Shown: piece by piece, positions 22,561 through 30,439 of the stretch
Numbering within the stretch: position 1 is the first letter of the stretch
Layout: each line of letters begins with the position of its first letter
Source of the DNA: Kribbella turkmenica
GTDB lineage: Bacteria; Actinomycetota; Actinomycetes; Propionibacteriales; Kribbellaceae
Assembly (NCBI RefSeq): GCF_004348725.1
Contig: NZ_SMKR01000075.1
Location: forward strand, 1-32,895
Length of the DNA stretch: 32,895 nucleotides
Direction of reading: 5' to 3'
Translations under genes and position numbers: made by a program
The notes under the pieces: model-generated
The model's database searches: none
What the model was told of the DNA's origin: nothing
What the model saw: the letters and a program-made list of their open reading frames with translations, nothing else

Positions 22561-23522
22561 CACTTCTCCCTCAGCAGCCGGAACTGGATGAACGTGATCA
22601 CCGCGATGACGACGAACAGGATGTACGCCATCGACGTGGCCAGGCCGTAGTTGCCGAAGCCGAACTGGTTGTACGTGTACATCGACACCGAGATCGTGCT
22701 GTTCAGCGGGCCGCCCTGGGTCATCACGAACGGTTCCTCGAAGAACTGCAGGTAGCCGATGCCGGTGGTCACGCTGGTGAACAGCACGGTCGGCCGCAGC
22801 AACGGCAGGATCAGGTACCGGAACCGTTGCCAGGAGCCCGCACCGTCGATCTGGCCGGCCTCCTCGACGGTCTGCGGGATGCCCTGCAGCCCGGCCAGGA
22901 AGATGATCATCGCGGACCCGAAGTTCCGCCAGACGGCCATCGCGATCAGCGACGGCATCGCCCAGGTCTCGGATGCCAGCCAGTTCGGGCCCTCGATGCC
23001 GACCCAGCCGAGCACGGTGTTCACCAGCCCGGAGTCCGGTGCCAGCACGAACCGCCAGATCACCGCGATCGCGACGATCGAGGTCACCACCGGCAGGTAG
23101 TAGCCGACCTTGAACAGGCTCTGGAACCGCTTCACTCCGCGGTCCAGCAGGACGGCCGCGGCCAGGGCGGTGACCAGGGTGAGCGGTACGCCGAGGACGA
23201 CGAAGTACGCCGTGTTGAACGCGGCCTTCCGGAACGTCTCGTCCTGGAACGCCTTCAGGTAGTTCTCGAACCCCACACCGTTCACCGCGAACGGCGTCCG
23301 CAGGTCCCGCTGCCGCATGTCGGTGAAACTCATCCCCAGCGACCCGAGCACCGGCCCGGCCGTGAACGCCAGGAACAACACCGCGAACGGCAACACCAAG
23401 ATCCACGCGGTCGCCGTCTGCTGGTCCAGCCGCGGGCGCCGCGGCCGGCCCGTGTCCGTCACCGGCGGGGAACCTCCCGCCGGGACGCGCCGCGCCCCGG
23501 CGGGGGCTGTCTGCTGACTCAT
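22560..23522 (-). CDS. Carbohydrate ABC importer permease, MalF type (second system)
   Basis: A 320-residue membrane subunit with a 35-residue Pro/Arg-rich cytoplasmic tail, six predicted helices, EAA loop QTVEEAGQIDGAGSWQRFRY, and the TQGGPL motif before the last helices. It follows the binding-protein gene by six bases and overlaps the next permease by one base, so the three are clearly one transcription unit. As in the first importer, no ATPase is encoded nearby. Confidence 0.9.
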   Translation of the reverse strand: MSQQTAPAGARRVPAGGSPPVTDTGRPRRPRLDQQTATAWILVLPFAVLFLAFTAGPVLGSLGMSFTDMRQRDLRTPFAVNGVGFENYLKAFQDETFRKAAFNTAYFVVLGVPLTLVTALAAAVLLDRGVKRFQSLFKVGYYLPVVTSIVAIAVIWRFVLAPDSGLVNTVLGWVGIEGPNWLASETWAMPSLIAMAVWRNFGSAMIIFLAGLQGIPQTVEEAGQIDGAGSWQRFRYLILPLLRPTVLFTSVTTGIGYLQFFEEPFVMTQGGPLNSTISVSMYTYNQFGFGNYGLATSMAYILFVVIAVITFIQFRLLREK

Positions 23523-23528
23523 CGTCGA

Positions 23529-24821
23529 TCAGCTACCGGTGCCGATCGACGTCGCCTGGGTCTGGGTGGCCTTGGCGGTGTCCTCGGCGGACTGACCGGC
23601 CTTCGCCATCTTCTCGATCTCGGTGTCGAAGGCGTTCGCGACCTGCTCCCAGTTCACGACCGCCGGCGGCGCCTTGGCCGACTCCAGTTGCTTGCCGAAC
23701 ACCGGCAGCAGCGGGTCGGACGCGATGCTCGGGTCCTCCCACGTGCTCTTCACCGCGGGCAGGTCGGACGACATCTTGAACCAGGCAGCCTGCGTCTTCG
23801 GGTCGGACAGGAACTTGACCAGCTTCCACGCGCTGTCCTTGTTCTTCGAGGTCTTGAACACCACGAAGTTGGAGCCGCCGACGAACGACGTCGAGGTCTT
23901 GTTCTTCGGGATCTCGAAGACCCCGATGTTCGGCTTGATCGCGTCCCCGCCGAGCTTGGCCACGGACCCGGCCATCCACGGCCCGGAGATGAACATCGGC
24001 ACCTGGCCGTTGACGAACTGCGCCTCGGTCTGGTTCGGCGGCAGGTCGGTGCCGGCCAGCTTCTCGGTGAAGAAGCTCTGGTAGTACCTCAGCCCCTCCA
24101 CCATCTCCGGCGTGTCGAAGGTGAACTCCTTCTGGTCCTCGTTGGTCAGGTTCGCGCCGGCGGACCAGGCGAACGGCATCACCGTCTGCCAGGACCCGCT
24201 GCCGCCCGGCTGCAGATTGATGCCGTACTTCGCGCCGGCCTTCTCCTTCATCGCCTTGGCCATCGCCTTCAGGCCGTCCCAGTCGGTCGGCGGCTCGGTG
24301 ATCCCGGCCTTCGTGGCCAGGTCCTTGCGGTAGTACACCAACCGCGTCTCGACGTACCAGGGAACGCCGTATTGCGTCCCGCCGACCTTGGTGGTGTCCA
24401 GCGCTCCGGGGTAGAAGCTCTCGTTGTCGAAGCCCTGCGGTGTCGGGTCGAGCGCGCCGAGGTCGGCGAACTCGCCCATCCAGGTGGTGCCGACCATGGC
24501 CGCGTCCGGCAGTGTCTGCGCGGTGATCGCGGTGGTGAACTTGTTGTGGGCCGAGTCCCACGGGATCGGGGTGACGGACACCTTCACGCCGGGGTTGGCC
24601 TGCTGGAACTGCTGCATCAGCTTCGGCAGGTTCTCTCCCTCGGTGCCCATCGCCCAGACGGTCAGGTTGCCGGTGGCCGGCCCTTCGCTGACCGTGGTGG
24701 TCGCCTGTGAACCCCCGCTCGGGGTCTCTTCCGACCTGCCACACCCTGCCAGGGCGAGGGCGGTGGCGGTGATCGCAGCGCTGCCGATCACCAGCCGGCG
24801 CCGGATGCTGTGGGTGATCAT
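23529..24821 (-). CDS. Sugar-binding lipoprotein of the second ABC importer
   Basis: A 430-residue family 1 solute-binding protein. The signal peptide has a basic start (HSIRRRL), a hydrophobic core and lipobox LAGC with Cys27. The mature part shows LTVWAMGTEGENLPKLMQQF, WYVETRLVYYRKDLATKAGI and VNGQVPMFISGPWMAG, normal for sugar-binding members. I chose the ATG at 24819-24821 because GAGGAG lies seven bases upstream; an in-frame start 39 nt earlier has no site. It is 63 nt downstream of the LacI gene on the same strand. The ligand is unknown but is probably an oligosaccharide trimmed by the operon's glycosidases. Confidence 0.92.
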   Translation of the reverse strand: MITHSIRRRLVIGSAAITATALALAGCGRSEETPSGGSQATTTVSEGPATGNLTVWAMGTEGENLPKLMQQFQQANPGVKVSVTPIPWDSAHNKFTTAITAQTLPDAAMVGTTWMGEFADLGALDPTPQGFDNESFYPGALDTTKVGGTQYGVPWYVETRLVYYRKDLATKAGITEPPTDWDGLKAMAKAMKEKAGAKYGINLQPGGSGSWQTVMPFAWSAGANLTNEDQKEFTFDTPEMVEGLRYYQSFFTEKLAGTDLPPNQTEAQFVNGQVPMFISGPWMAGSVAKLGGDAIKPNIGVFEIPKNKTSTSFVGGSNFVVFKTSKNKDSAWKLVKFLSDPKTQAAWFKMSSDLPAVKSTWEDPSIASDPLLPVFGKQLESAKAPPAVVNWEQVANAFDTEIEKMAKAGQSAEDTAKATQTQATSIGTGS

Positions 24822-24884
24822 CTGTGTCTCCTCATTCGGTTGCTGCTGCAGCTGTCTCATTCGTCGCGCACCCCGGCCGCCCGG

Positions 24885-25898
24885 TCAGGCGGGTCCCGTG
24901 CCGCAGCTGTCCCGCAGCACGAGTTGTGTCGCCAGTACGTCGTTGCGCGCGCGGGTCCGTTCACCGGTCACCCGCTCGTGGAGTCGTTGCGCGGCCAGCC
25001 GGCCGAGCTCGGTCATCGGCTGCCGTACGGTCGTCAGCCCCGGCGACACGTACCGTGCCGCCATCACGTCGTCCCACCCGGTCACCACGATCTGTCCCGG
25101 TACGTCGACGTCGTTCGCGGTCAGCGTGTCCACCGCCGCGAGCGCGAGCTCGTCGTTCGCGCAGACCAGGCCGTCCGGACGTTTCGTCGCCTTGAGCACC
25201 CTTTCGGCGACGGCCGCGCCCGCCTCCTCGGTCAACGGCACCTGCTCCGGCTTGGGGACCCGCAGGCCGCGGGTCTCGTGCGCCTTCGCGAACCCGGCGT
25301 ACCGCTCGGAGACGTCGTACGACGTGGCCGGGTCGCCGACGAAGAGCAGGCCGGTGCGGCCGTGGTCGAGCAGCCGGGTGGTCAGTCGCTCGGCACTGGC
25401 GGCACTCTCACTGCGGACCGAGTCGCAGCCGGGGACCGGCGGCCGGGCGATCAGCACGATCGGCACGTCGGCCTTGCGCAGGCTCTGGATCGTCGGCAGG
25501 TCCAGGGCGTTGCCGTGGACAACGATTCCGTCGACCCGGCCGGCCAGGTCGCGGACCGTCCGGCGCGGGTCGGGGTTGCCGTGGGTGACCGTGATGATCA
25601 CGCTCTGGCCGTGCTCGCCGGCCCAGCGCTCGTACCCCATCAGCAGGTCGCCGTAGAACGGGCCGGCCAGGTCGGGCAGCACGAGCCCGTGCGCCTCATG
25701 CCGTTGTACCGCCAGGCTTCGGGCGGCGCGCAGCGGTACGTAGTTGAGCTCGCGTGCCGCCTGGTCGACCCGGGTCCGCGCCTTCTCCGACACCGGCCCG
25801 GTCCCTTGCAGGACGCGCGAAACCGTCGCGATCGACAGCTTCGCGCGGGCCGCGACGTCGTAGATCGTCGGCGGCCGGCCGGTGGGTCCGGAGGGCAC
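24885..25898 (-). CDS. LacI-family transcriptional regulator
   Basis: A 337-residue sugar-responsive regulator. The N-terminal helix-turn-helix and hinge helix read TIYDVAARAKLSIATVSRVLQG then VDQAARELNYVPLRAARSLA. The rest is a periplasmic-binding-like sensor domain (HGLVLPDLAGPFYGDLLMGYE, DGLVCANDELALAAVDTL, VVTGWDDVMAARYVSPGLTTV). LacI proteins repress until a sugar binds. The GTG at 25896-25898 has AGGAGG six bases upstream, whereas longer in-frame starts lack one. A near-perfect LacI-type operator lies 22 bases before the start. The gene heads, or directly precedes, the second glycan operon and probably controls it and itself. Confidence 0.92.
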   Translation of the reverse strand: MPSGPTGRPPTIYDVAARAKLSIATVSRVLQGTGPVSEKARTRVDQAARELNYVPLRAARSLAVQRHEAHGLVLPDLAGPFYGDLLMGYERWAGEHGQSVIITVTHGNPDPRRTVRDLAGRVDGIVVHGNALDLPTIQSLRKADVPIVLIARPPVPGCDSVRSESAASAERLTTRLLDHGRTGLLFVGDPATSYDVSERYAGFAKAHETRGLRVPKPEQVPLTEEAGAAVAERVLKATKRPDGLVCANDELALAAVDTLTANDVDVPGQIVVTGWDDVMAARYVSPGLTTVRQPMTELGRLAAQRLHERVTGERTRARNDVLATQLVLRDSCGTGPA

Positions 25899-25920
25899 TG
25901 CTTCCTCCTGAAGGTCGGAG

Positions 25921-25934
25921 TGGAAGCGCTTACA
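25921..25934. promoter_or_regulatory. LacI-type operator upstream of the LacI gene
   Basis: TGGAAGCGCTTACA fits the general LacI/CcpA-family operator TGNAANCGNTNNCA. It has the central AAGCGCTT palindrome, and 12 of its 14 bases are symmetric. It lies between the LacI gene and the divergent phosphatase gene, within the likely 5' region of lacI, which indicates autoregulation. Confidence 0.7.
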
Positions 25935-26023
25935 GTTTTCGACCCTGCCCTGTCCGGGTGGATCGGTCAAGGGTTCGGGTGTCATCCGGGACGATGCGGT
26001 GCCGGTTTTTGCGAAGATGAGGC

Positions 26024-26599
26024 GTGACCACACCAGAACGGCAGGACCGGCTTTTCCTGATCCGGCACGGCGAGACCGAGTGGAGCAGGTCGGGCCGGCA
26101 CACGTCGGCCACCGACCTTACGCTGACGGCGGAAGGCGAACAGGTGGCGACGTCGCTCAAGTCGCGCCTGGCGGACGCGACCTTCGAGCTGGTGCTGACG
26201 TCACCGCGGGAACGGGCGCGCCGAACGGCGGAACTCGCGGGCTTCCCGGGCGCCGAGGTCGACGACGACCTGGTCGAGTGGGACTACGGCGACTACGAAG
26301 GCATCACCACCGCAGAGATCCGCAGGACCGTGCCTGGGTGGACGGTCTGGTCGCATCCGGTACCCAACGGCGAAACCCCGGCCCAGGTCGCCGCCCGCCT
26401 CGACCGGGTCAACACCCGGATCGCCGCAGTCGACGGGGACGTGCTCGTTTTCGGTCACTCGCACGCGCTGCGCGCGCTGACCGCCCGGTGGCTGGAGCTC
26501 GACGTCACCGGAGGGCGCCACTTCGTCCTCGACACCGCCACGATCTCGATCCTCGGCTGGGAACGCGGCTCACCCGTGATTCACCGCTGGAACTCGTAG
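26024..26599 (+). CDS. Histidine phosphatase family protein (phosphoglycerate-mutase-like)
   Basis: A 191-residue single-domain member of the histidine phosphatase superfamily. It has the catalytic RHGET (14-18), the second-motif arginine and acidic residue in SPRERARRTAE and DDLVEWDYGDYEGI, and the second catalytic histidine in FGHSHALRAL. Such small proteins are usually phosphatases on sugar phosphates, nucleotides or cofactors rather than true mutases; substrate is unknown. The GTG start has only a weak purine stretch close upstream. Its last 19 nt overlap the convergent GNAT gene. It is divergent from lacI. Confidence 0.87.
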   Translation: MTTPERQDRLFLIRHGETEWSRSGRHTSATDLTLTAEGEQVATSLKSRLADATFELVLTSPRERARRTAELAGFPGAEVDDDLVEWDYGDYEGITTAEIRRTVPGWTVWSHPVPNGETPAQVAARLDRVNTRIAAVDGDVLVFGHSHALRALTARWLELDVTGGRHFVLDTATISILGWERGSPVIHRWNS

Positions 26600-27321
26600 A
26601 GGTCGATCGTGCAGTACTGCCGGAAGCCGAGTCCGGCGTAGACCGACCTCCCGGCTTCGGAAGCGCCGAGTACGGCGTACTGGACGCCGTCGACCTGGCG
26701 GAGCGCGCCGTACGTGATCGCCGCGCCGATACCCCGGCGGCGGGCCTCGGGCACGGTCATCACGAAGTAGACGCCGGCCACCCCGGCCGCCAGGTAGACG
26801 GTAACGGTCGCAACCGGTTCACCGTCGAGCCGTCCGAGGTAGTGCCGCCACGGGTCGCCGTACCCGAGCCGCCGGTACACCTGCGCGACCCAGCGCGCCT
26901 CCTTCTCGCCCTCGCCGAAGCCGCGGCCGAGCGTCGCTTCCCAGATCGCGAGCTCGTCGTCGGTCGTCACCCGGGTGAGGCTGAATCCGGGAACGTCGCG
27001 TGGCGCTCGCAGTTCCGCCAGTTCGGCCGCCATGCCGGGCTCGCTGCCGCCGTGCCTGAACCCCGCCGCCAGCAATCGCTTGCCGAGTGCCGGCGTCCGG
27101 ATCGACGGCCCGACGTGCCAGCTGCCTGGTACGTCGTACCGGCGCATCAGCCGGAGCGACTCGGCGACGACGCTCTCGTCACCCGCGACCACCGCGTTGT
27201 GGTAGTCGATCGGCGAGCCACCGATCGTCCAGCGGGCGGTGCCGTCGTCGCGTTGCGTGCCGCCGCCGGCGGCGCCCATCGCCATCAGCAGTTCCGCGGC
27301 GTTCTCCTCGATCGCGCGCAT
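26581..27321 (-). CDS. GNAT-family N-acetyltransferase
   Basis: A 246-residue protein with a less conserved N-terminal half and a C-terminal GNAT domain (about 110-246). The acetyl-CoA-binding motif A region reads VYFVMTVPEARRRGIGAAI, followed by VLGASEAGRSVYAGLGFRQY as motif B. It transfers an acetyl group from acetyl-CoA to an unknown amine. Its ATG is three bases after the NUDIX stop, so the two genes form an operon and are probably translated together. The 3' end overlaps the convergent phosphatase gene by 19 nt. Confidence 0.85.
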   Translation of the reverse strand: MRAIEENAAELLMAMGAAGGGTQRDDGTARWTIGGSPIDYHNAVVAGDESVVAESLRLMRRYDVPGSWHVGPSIRTPALGKRLLAAGFRHGGSEPGMAAELAELRAPRDVPGFSLTRVTTDDELAIWEATLGRGFGEGEKEARWVAQVYRRLGYGDPWRHYLGRLDGEPVATVTVYLAAGVAGVYFVMTVPEARRRGIGAAITYGALRQVDGVQYAVLGASEAGRSVYAGLGFRQYCTIDLYEFQR

Positions 27322-27324
27322 CGG

Positions 27325-27729
27325 TCAGCCCGGGAGAGCGTTCCACTGCGCGAGCGTGGAGGCGAGCAGGGCCGCGGTCGGCAGATTGTCGAATTCCTCG
27401 CGGCCGACGAACTTCGCGTCGGTAGCGTCGTCACCGGCCTGCAGCTCGCCGCCGACCGCCTCGGCCTCGTAGTCACGGATCACGTAGAGCACGCCGTTCG
27501 GTCCCTCGCGTTCGACTTCGCCGACCATCGGGCCGACCCTGACCGTGAGACCGGTCTCCTCCGCGACCTCACGTGCCACCGCGCCCGGGTCGTCCTCACC
27601 TGGCTCCACCCGGCCGCCCGGCAGCGACCACCGGCCGCGGCCGGGCTCGTTGGCCCTGCAGACCAGGAGCAGCCGGCGCCGGTCGTCGTACACGAGTGCC
27701 CCGACGCAGTCGACCCGGTGCACATCCAT
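27325..27729 (-). CDS. NUDIX hydrolase
   Basis: A 134-residue single-domain protein with a perfect NUDIX box (GX5EX7REUXEEXGU): GRVEPGE, then DDPGAVA, then [14 protein letters not shown] enzymes hydrolyse nucleoside diphosphates linked to another group, using Mg2+. The substrate (damaged dNTP, ADP-ribose or other) cannot be read. The ATG at 27727-27729 gives the normal N terminus ([16 protein letters not shown]); an in-frame start 54 nt upstream would add an unrelated Pro-rich stretch. It is the first gene of the NUDIX-GNAT pair and is divergent from the PHP gene. Confidence 0.88.
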   Translation of the reverse strand: MDVHRVDCVGALVYDDRRRLLLVCRANEPGRGRWSLPGGRVEPGEDDPGAVAREVAEETGLTVRVGPMVGEVEREGPNGVLYVIRDYEAEAVGGELQAGDDATDAKFVGREEFDNLPTAALLASTLAQWNALPG

Positions 27730-27753
27730 GCCACCACACCCTAGGGGCAACGG

Positions 27754-27772
27754 GCGGGCTCCGGGGGCCCGC
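27754..27772. other. Short hairpin in the NUDIX/PHP divergent region
   Basis: GCGGGC, a seven-base loop and GCCCGC form a 6-bp stem between divergent promoters. A terminator is not expected here; it may be an operator or simply GC-rich chance. Confidence 0.3.
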
Positions 27773-27777
27773 ACGGA

Positions 27778-27783
27778 TAGCAT
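27778..27783 (+). promoter_or_regulatory. Putative -10 box for the PHP-MarC-nuclease operon
   Basis: TAGCAT lies 52 bases before the PHP start codon and is followed directly by the palindrome TCAGGCCTGA (27783-27792), where transcription should begin. No convincing -35 is seen, so the assignment is tentative. Confidence 0.35.
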
Positions 27784-27835
27784 CAGGCCTGACGGCTGTC
27801 CGTCGAACGTCTATGGAAGGGATCCGGCACCGCTC

Positions 27836-28717
27836 GTGCGTATCGACCTGCACACCCATTCGAACCGCTCGGACGGCACCGACCCGGTGGACGTCCTGCT
27901 GGCCCAGGCCGAGCGGGCCGGCCTGGACGTGATCGCGCTCACGGATCACGACACGGCCGACGGGTGGGCCGACGGCCGGCGCGCCGCGGAGGAGCTCGGG
28001 ATCGGGTTCGTCCCCGGAATCGAGATCTCCTGCAAGCTCAACGGCATCAGCGTCCACCTCCTCGGCTACCTGCCGGACCCCTCGTACCCGGAGCTCGCCG
28101 AGGAGTTGCGGATCGTCCGCGACGGCCGCACCGACCGGATCCCGTCCATCGTCGCCCGGCTGAACGGACTCGGCGTGCCGCTGACCGTCGACGAGGTGCT
28201 CGCCCAGGCGACCGGTACGCCGTCGGTCGGCCGGCCGCACGTGGCCGACGCGCTGGTCGCCAACGGCACGGTCGCCAACCGGAGCGAGGCGTTCGACCGG
28301 TTCCTCGCCGACGGCAAGCCGGGCCACGTGTCGCACTACGCGATCGACCCGGGCCGCGCGATCGACCTGGTCCGTGCGGCCGGCGGTGTCCCCGTGATCG
28401 CGCATCCGTGGGGCCGGTCCAGCTACAAGGTGATCACCGCGGACACCATCGCCCGGCTGGTCGACGACCACGGCCTGGCCGGAATCGAGGTCGACCACCA
28501 GGACCACTCGCCCGAGTCCCGCACGACGTTGCGCGGGATCGCCCGGGAGCTCGGCATCATCTACACCGGCTCCAGCGACCACCACGGCGTCGGCAAGATC
28601 GACCACGAGCTGGGGGTGAACTCCACCGAGCCGGAGCAGTTCGAGCGGCTCCTCGAGGTCGCCAAGGCCAACGCCGCGGCCTCGGAGGCCAAGGTGCCCG
28701 AGGTCTACCTGCCGTGA
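27836..28717 (+). CDS. PHP-domain phosphoesterase (YciV/TrpH-like)
   Basis: A 293-residue PHP-family metal phosphoesterase. Metal ligands are visible in DLHTHSNRSDGTDP (4-17), ALTDHDTADGW (about 33-43), PGIEISC (about 60-66), IAHPWGR and TGSSDHHG. Characterised YciV/RNase AM and related proteins remove phosphate from 3',5'-bisphosphates or trim RNA 5' ends; activity here is inferred from family. The GTG at 27836-27838 gives the normal N terminus VRIDLHTHS; a GGAAGGGA stretch lies somewhat far upstream (14 bases). The stop overlaps the next start as GTGA, so marC is translationally coupled. Confidence 0.87.
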   Translation: MRIDLHTHSNRSDGTDPVDVLLAQAERAGLDVIALTDHDTADGWADGRRAAEELGIGFVPGIEISCKLNGISVHLLGYLPDPSYPELAEELRIVRDGRTDRIPSIVARLNGLGVPLTVDEVLAQATGTPSVGRPHVADALVANGTVANRSEAFDRFLADGKPGHVSHYAIDPGRAIDLVRAAGGVPVIAHPWGRSSYKVITADTIARLVDDHGLAGIEVDHQDHSPESRTTLRGIARELGIIYTGSSDHHGVGKIDHELGVNSTEPEQFERLLEVAKANAAASEAKVPEVYLP

Positions 28718-29334
28718 ACAGCGTCATCAACCTGGGGTTGCTGAGCGAGGTCGTGGTCACGCTGTTCGTGATCATGGACCCGCCCGGCACGGTGCCGGTG
28801 TTCATCTCGCTGACCGCCGGCCAGTCCCGGGCGGTCCGGAAGAAGGCCGCCTGGCAGGCGGTGCTCGTCGCGTTCGGCGTCATCGTGGTGTTCGCGGCGT
28901 TCGGTCAGCAGATCCTGCACCACCTCGGCATCACGCTGCCGGCGCTGCAGGCCGCCGGTGGGTTGCTGCTCCTGCTGATCGCGCTGCAACTGCTGACCGA
29001 CACGGCCGAGGACCCGGTCCAGACCAAGAACGTGAACATCGCCTTCGTCCCGCTCGGCACGCCGCTGCTCGCCGGGCCGGGTGCGATCGTCGCGACGATG
29101 GTCTTCGTGCAGCGCGCGGACGGCTCGTTGCCGGACGTGGTCGCGATCTCGGTCGGCATCGTCCTGATCCACCTGGTGATGTGGCTGACGCTGCGGTTCT
29201 CCGGGGTGATCATGCGGATCCTGGGGGAGAACGGCGTGCTCCTGGTCACCCGGATCGCCGGCCTGCTGCTGAGCGCGATCGCCGTGCAGTTGGTCGCCGA
29301 CGCGGTGACCGCCTTCATCCAGAGCGAACACTGA
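28714..29334 (+). CDS. MarC-family integral membrane protein
   Basis: A 206-residue membrane protein with about six predicted helices. The typical MarC N terminus is visible (LSEVVVTLFVIMDPPGTVPVFISLTAGQS), and so is the central PLGTPLLAGPGAIVATMVF. The family was once linked to multiple antibiotic resistance, but that role is not supported and its function is unknown. The GTG start overlaps the PHP stop by four bases (GTGA). The next gene begins 15 bases after its stop, making a three-gene operon. Confidence 0.9.
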   Translation: MNSVINLGLLSEVVVTLFVIMDPPGTVPVFISLTAGQSRAVRKKAAWQAVLVAFGVIVVFAAFGQQILHHLGITLPALQAAGGLLLLLIALQLLTDTAEDPVQTKNVNIAFVPLGTPLLAGPGAIVATMVFVQRADGSLPDVVAISVGIVLIHLVMWLTLRFSGVIMRILGENGVLLVTRIAGLLLSAIAVQLVADAVTAFIQSEH

Positions 29335-29349
29335 TCAAGGCGGGCTGAG

Positions 29350-30240
29350 ATGGACGACATGCTGCCCGGGATGCCGGCGCGGTTGTTCGTCGCCACCCCG
29401 ACCAAACTGCTCACCTTCGCCGACTGCAAGCGGAGATACCGCTACACCTATCTCGAGACGCCCCGGCCGCCGAAGGGACCGCCGTGGGCGGCCAACACGG
29501 TCGGTGCGGTCGTCCACGAGGTGCTGGCCGACTTCTACGGTCGCTGGCCGGCGTCCCGCCGTACCCCGGACGAAGTCGTCGCCAAGATGCGGTCCAGCTG
29601 GCGCAGCGAGGGCTTCCGGGACGAAGTGCAGTCGATGGACTGGCGGGAGCGGTCGACCTCGATGGTCCTGGGCTACCTGCGGGACTCCGATCCGTACTAC
29701 GAGCCGCGCGGCGTGGAGCGCAACGTCGCGTTCACCACGGAGCGGGCGTCGCTGCGCGGCCGGGTGGACCGGATCGACGAACGGCCCGCCCGGGACCGGA
29801 GTGGCGGGACCGAGCTGGTGATCGTCGACTACAAGACCGGGCGTCGTCCGCTGACGCCGGAGGATGCGCGGTCGTCGCTGGCGCTGGCGGTGTACGTGCT
29901 GGGCGCGCGCCGGTTGCTGCACAAGCCGTGCACCCGGGTGGAGCTGCATCACCTGCCGACCAACACCGTGGCCGCCGCGGACCACGACGACACCTCGCTG
30001 GGCCGGCACCGGGACCGGGCGGAGTCGATCGCCGACGACGCCGCGGCGGCCGAGGCCCGCTGGCACGAGGGGTTGAGCCCGGCCCAGGTCGACGAGGTGT
30101 TCCCGCCGGAGCCGTCGCCGATGTGTGGCTGGTGCGACTTCGTCCGCATCTGCCCACAGGGCCGCCGGGCCGCGCCACCGCGGGACTCCTGGGCAGGGCT
30201 TGACGACAGCGCGCCGGTCGCCATGGACGACGCGAGCTGA
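29350..30240 (+). CDS. RecB-like PD-(D/E)XK nuclease with predicted Fe-S cluster
   Basis: A 296-residue stand-alone nuclease of the RecB/Cas4/AddB group. Motifs: His56 in GAVVHEVLADF, Glu123, Asp140 in RGRVDRID, and the catalytic strand VIVDYKTGR (Asp160, Lys162). Four cysteines are placed as in Fe-S nucleases: Cys26 in FADCKRRY and, near the end, Cys259-x2-Cys262-x5-Cys268 (CGWCDFVRICP). Such proteins are usually single-strand exonucleases acting in repair. No cas, helicase or recombination gene lies nearby; the neighbours are PHP and MarC, 15 bases upstream. The ATG has only a weak ribosome site, and ATG codons at positions 4 and 8 are alternatives. Confidence 0.85.
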   Translation: MDDMLPGMPARLFVATPTKLLTFADCKRRYRYTYLETPRPPKGPPWAANTVGAVVHEVLADFYGRWPASRRTPDEVVAKMRSSWRSEGFRDEVQSMDWRERSTSMVLGYLRDSDPYYEPRGVERNVAFTTERASLRGRVDRIDERPARDRSGGTELVIVDYKTGRRPLTPEDARSSLALAVYVLGARRLLHKPCTRVELHHLPTNTVAAADHDDTSLGRHRDRAESIADDAAAAEARWHEGLSPAQVDEVFPPEPSPMCGWCDFVRICPQGRRAAPPRDSWAGLDDSAPVAMDDAS

Positions 30241-30248
30241 GATCCCCG

Positions 30249-30273
30249 CCGCGTGCCGGCGCTGCGCGCGCGG
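30249..30273 (+). terminator. Possible terminator after the nuclease gene
   Basis: CCGCGTGC (30249-30256) and GCGCGCGG (30266-30273) form an 8-bp stem with one G-U pair and a nine-base loop, starting nine bases after the stop. There is no T-tract. Confidence 0.45.
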
Positions 30274-30292
30274 TGCGGTAAGAAGAAATTGG

Positions 30293-30322
30293 TTGACGTC
30301 GCCCGACCGCCCGGCGTACGGT
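30293..30322 (+). promoter_or_regulatory. Putative promoter of the ABC exporter operon
   Basis: TTGACG (30293-30298) and TACGGT (30317-30322) are 18 bases apart. If used, transcription would start near 30329 and produce a 5' leader of about 135 nt that contains the inverted-repeat element at 30368-30439. The -10 is a poor match, and a second TTGACA at 30335-30340 lacks a good -10. Confidence 0.35.
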
Positions 30323-30367
30323 CCCAACCTTTCCTTGACAACGGTGTGGGCGACCATGCCTGTCACA

Positions 30368-30439
30368 GTGGTGTCCGATCCCCCGGGTCTTTCCAGATCC
30401 GGGGTAGTTCTGCGTGCCGCTGGACCGATCGGACACCAC
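30368..30439 (+). promoter_or_regulatory. Long inverted-repeat element before the ABC exporter genes
   Basis: GTGGTGTCCGATC (30368-30380) and GATCGGACACCAC (30427-30439) are perfect 13-bp inverted arms. Directly inside, CCCCGGGTCT (30381-30390) and AGATCCGGGG (30395-30404) form a 10-bp stem (one G-U pair) with a TTCC loop; the remaining 22 nt form a one-sided bulge. In RNA the two stems would stack into a helix of about 23 bp ending 11 nt before the GAGAGGGG ribosome site. It could be an attenuator, a protein-bound leader or a DNA operator. I recognise no known riboswitch. Confidence 0.55.

Noticed and set aside
18547-24710. Long plus-strand open frames opposite GH39, the Tat-exported protein and the second importer
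   Set aside because: All are antisense to genes with catalytic or transport motifs, have no domain or ribosome site, and show shadow-type composition.
29350-30240. The RecB-like nuclease as Cas4 or part of a defence system
   Set aside because: No cas gene, repeat array, helicase, methylase or other defence gene is present in the window, and stand-alone Fe-S nucleases of this kind are common.
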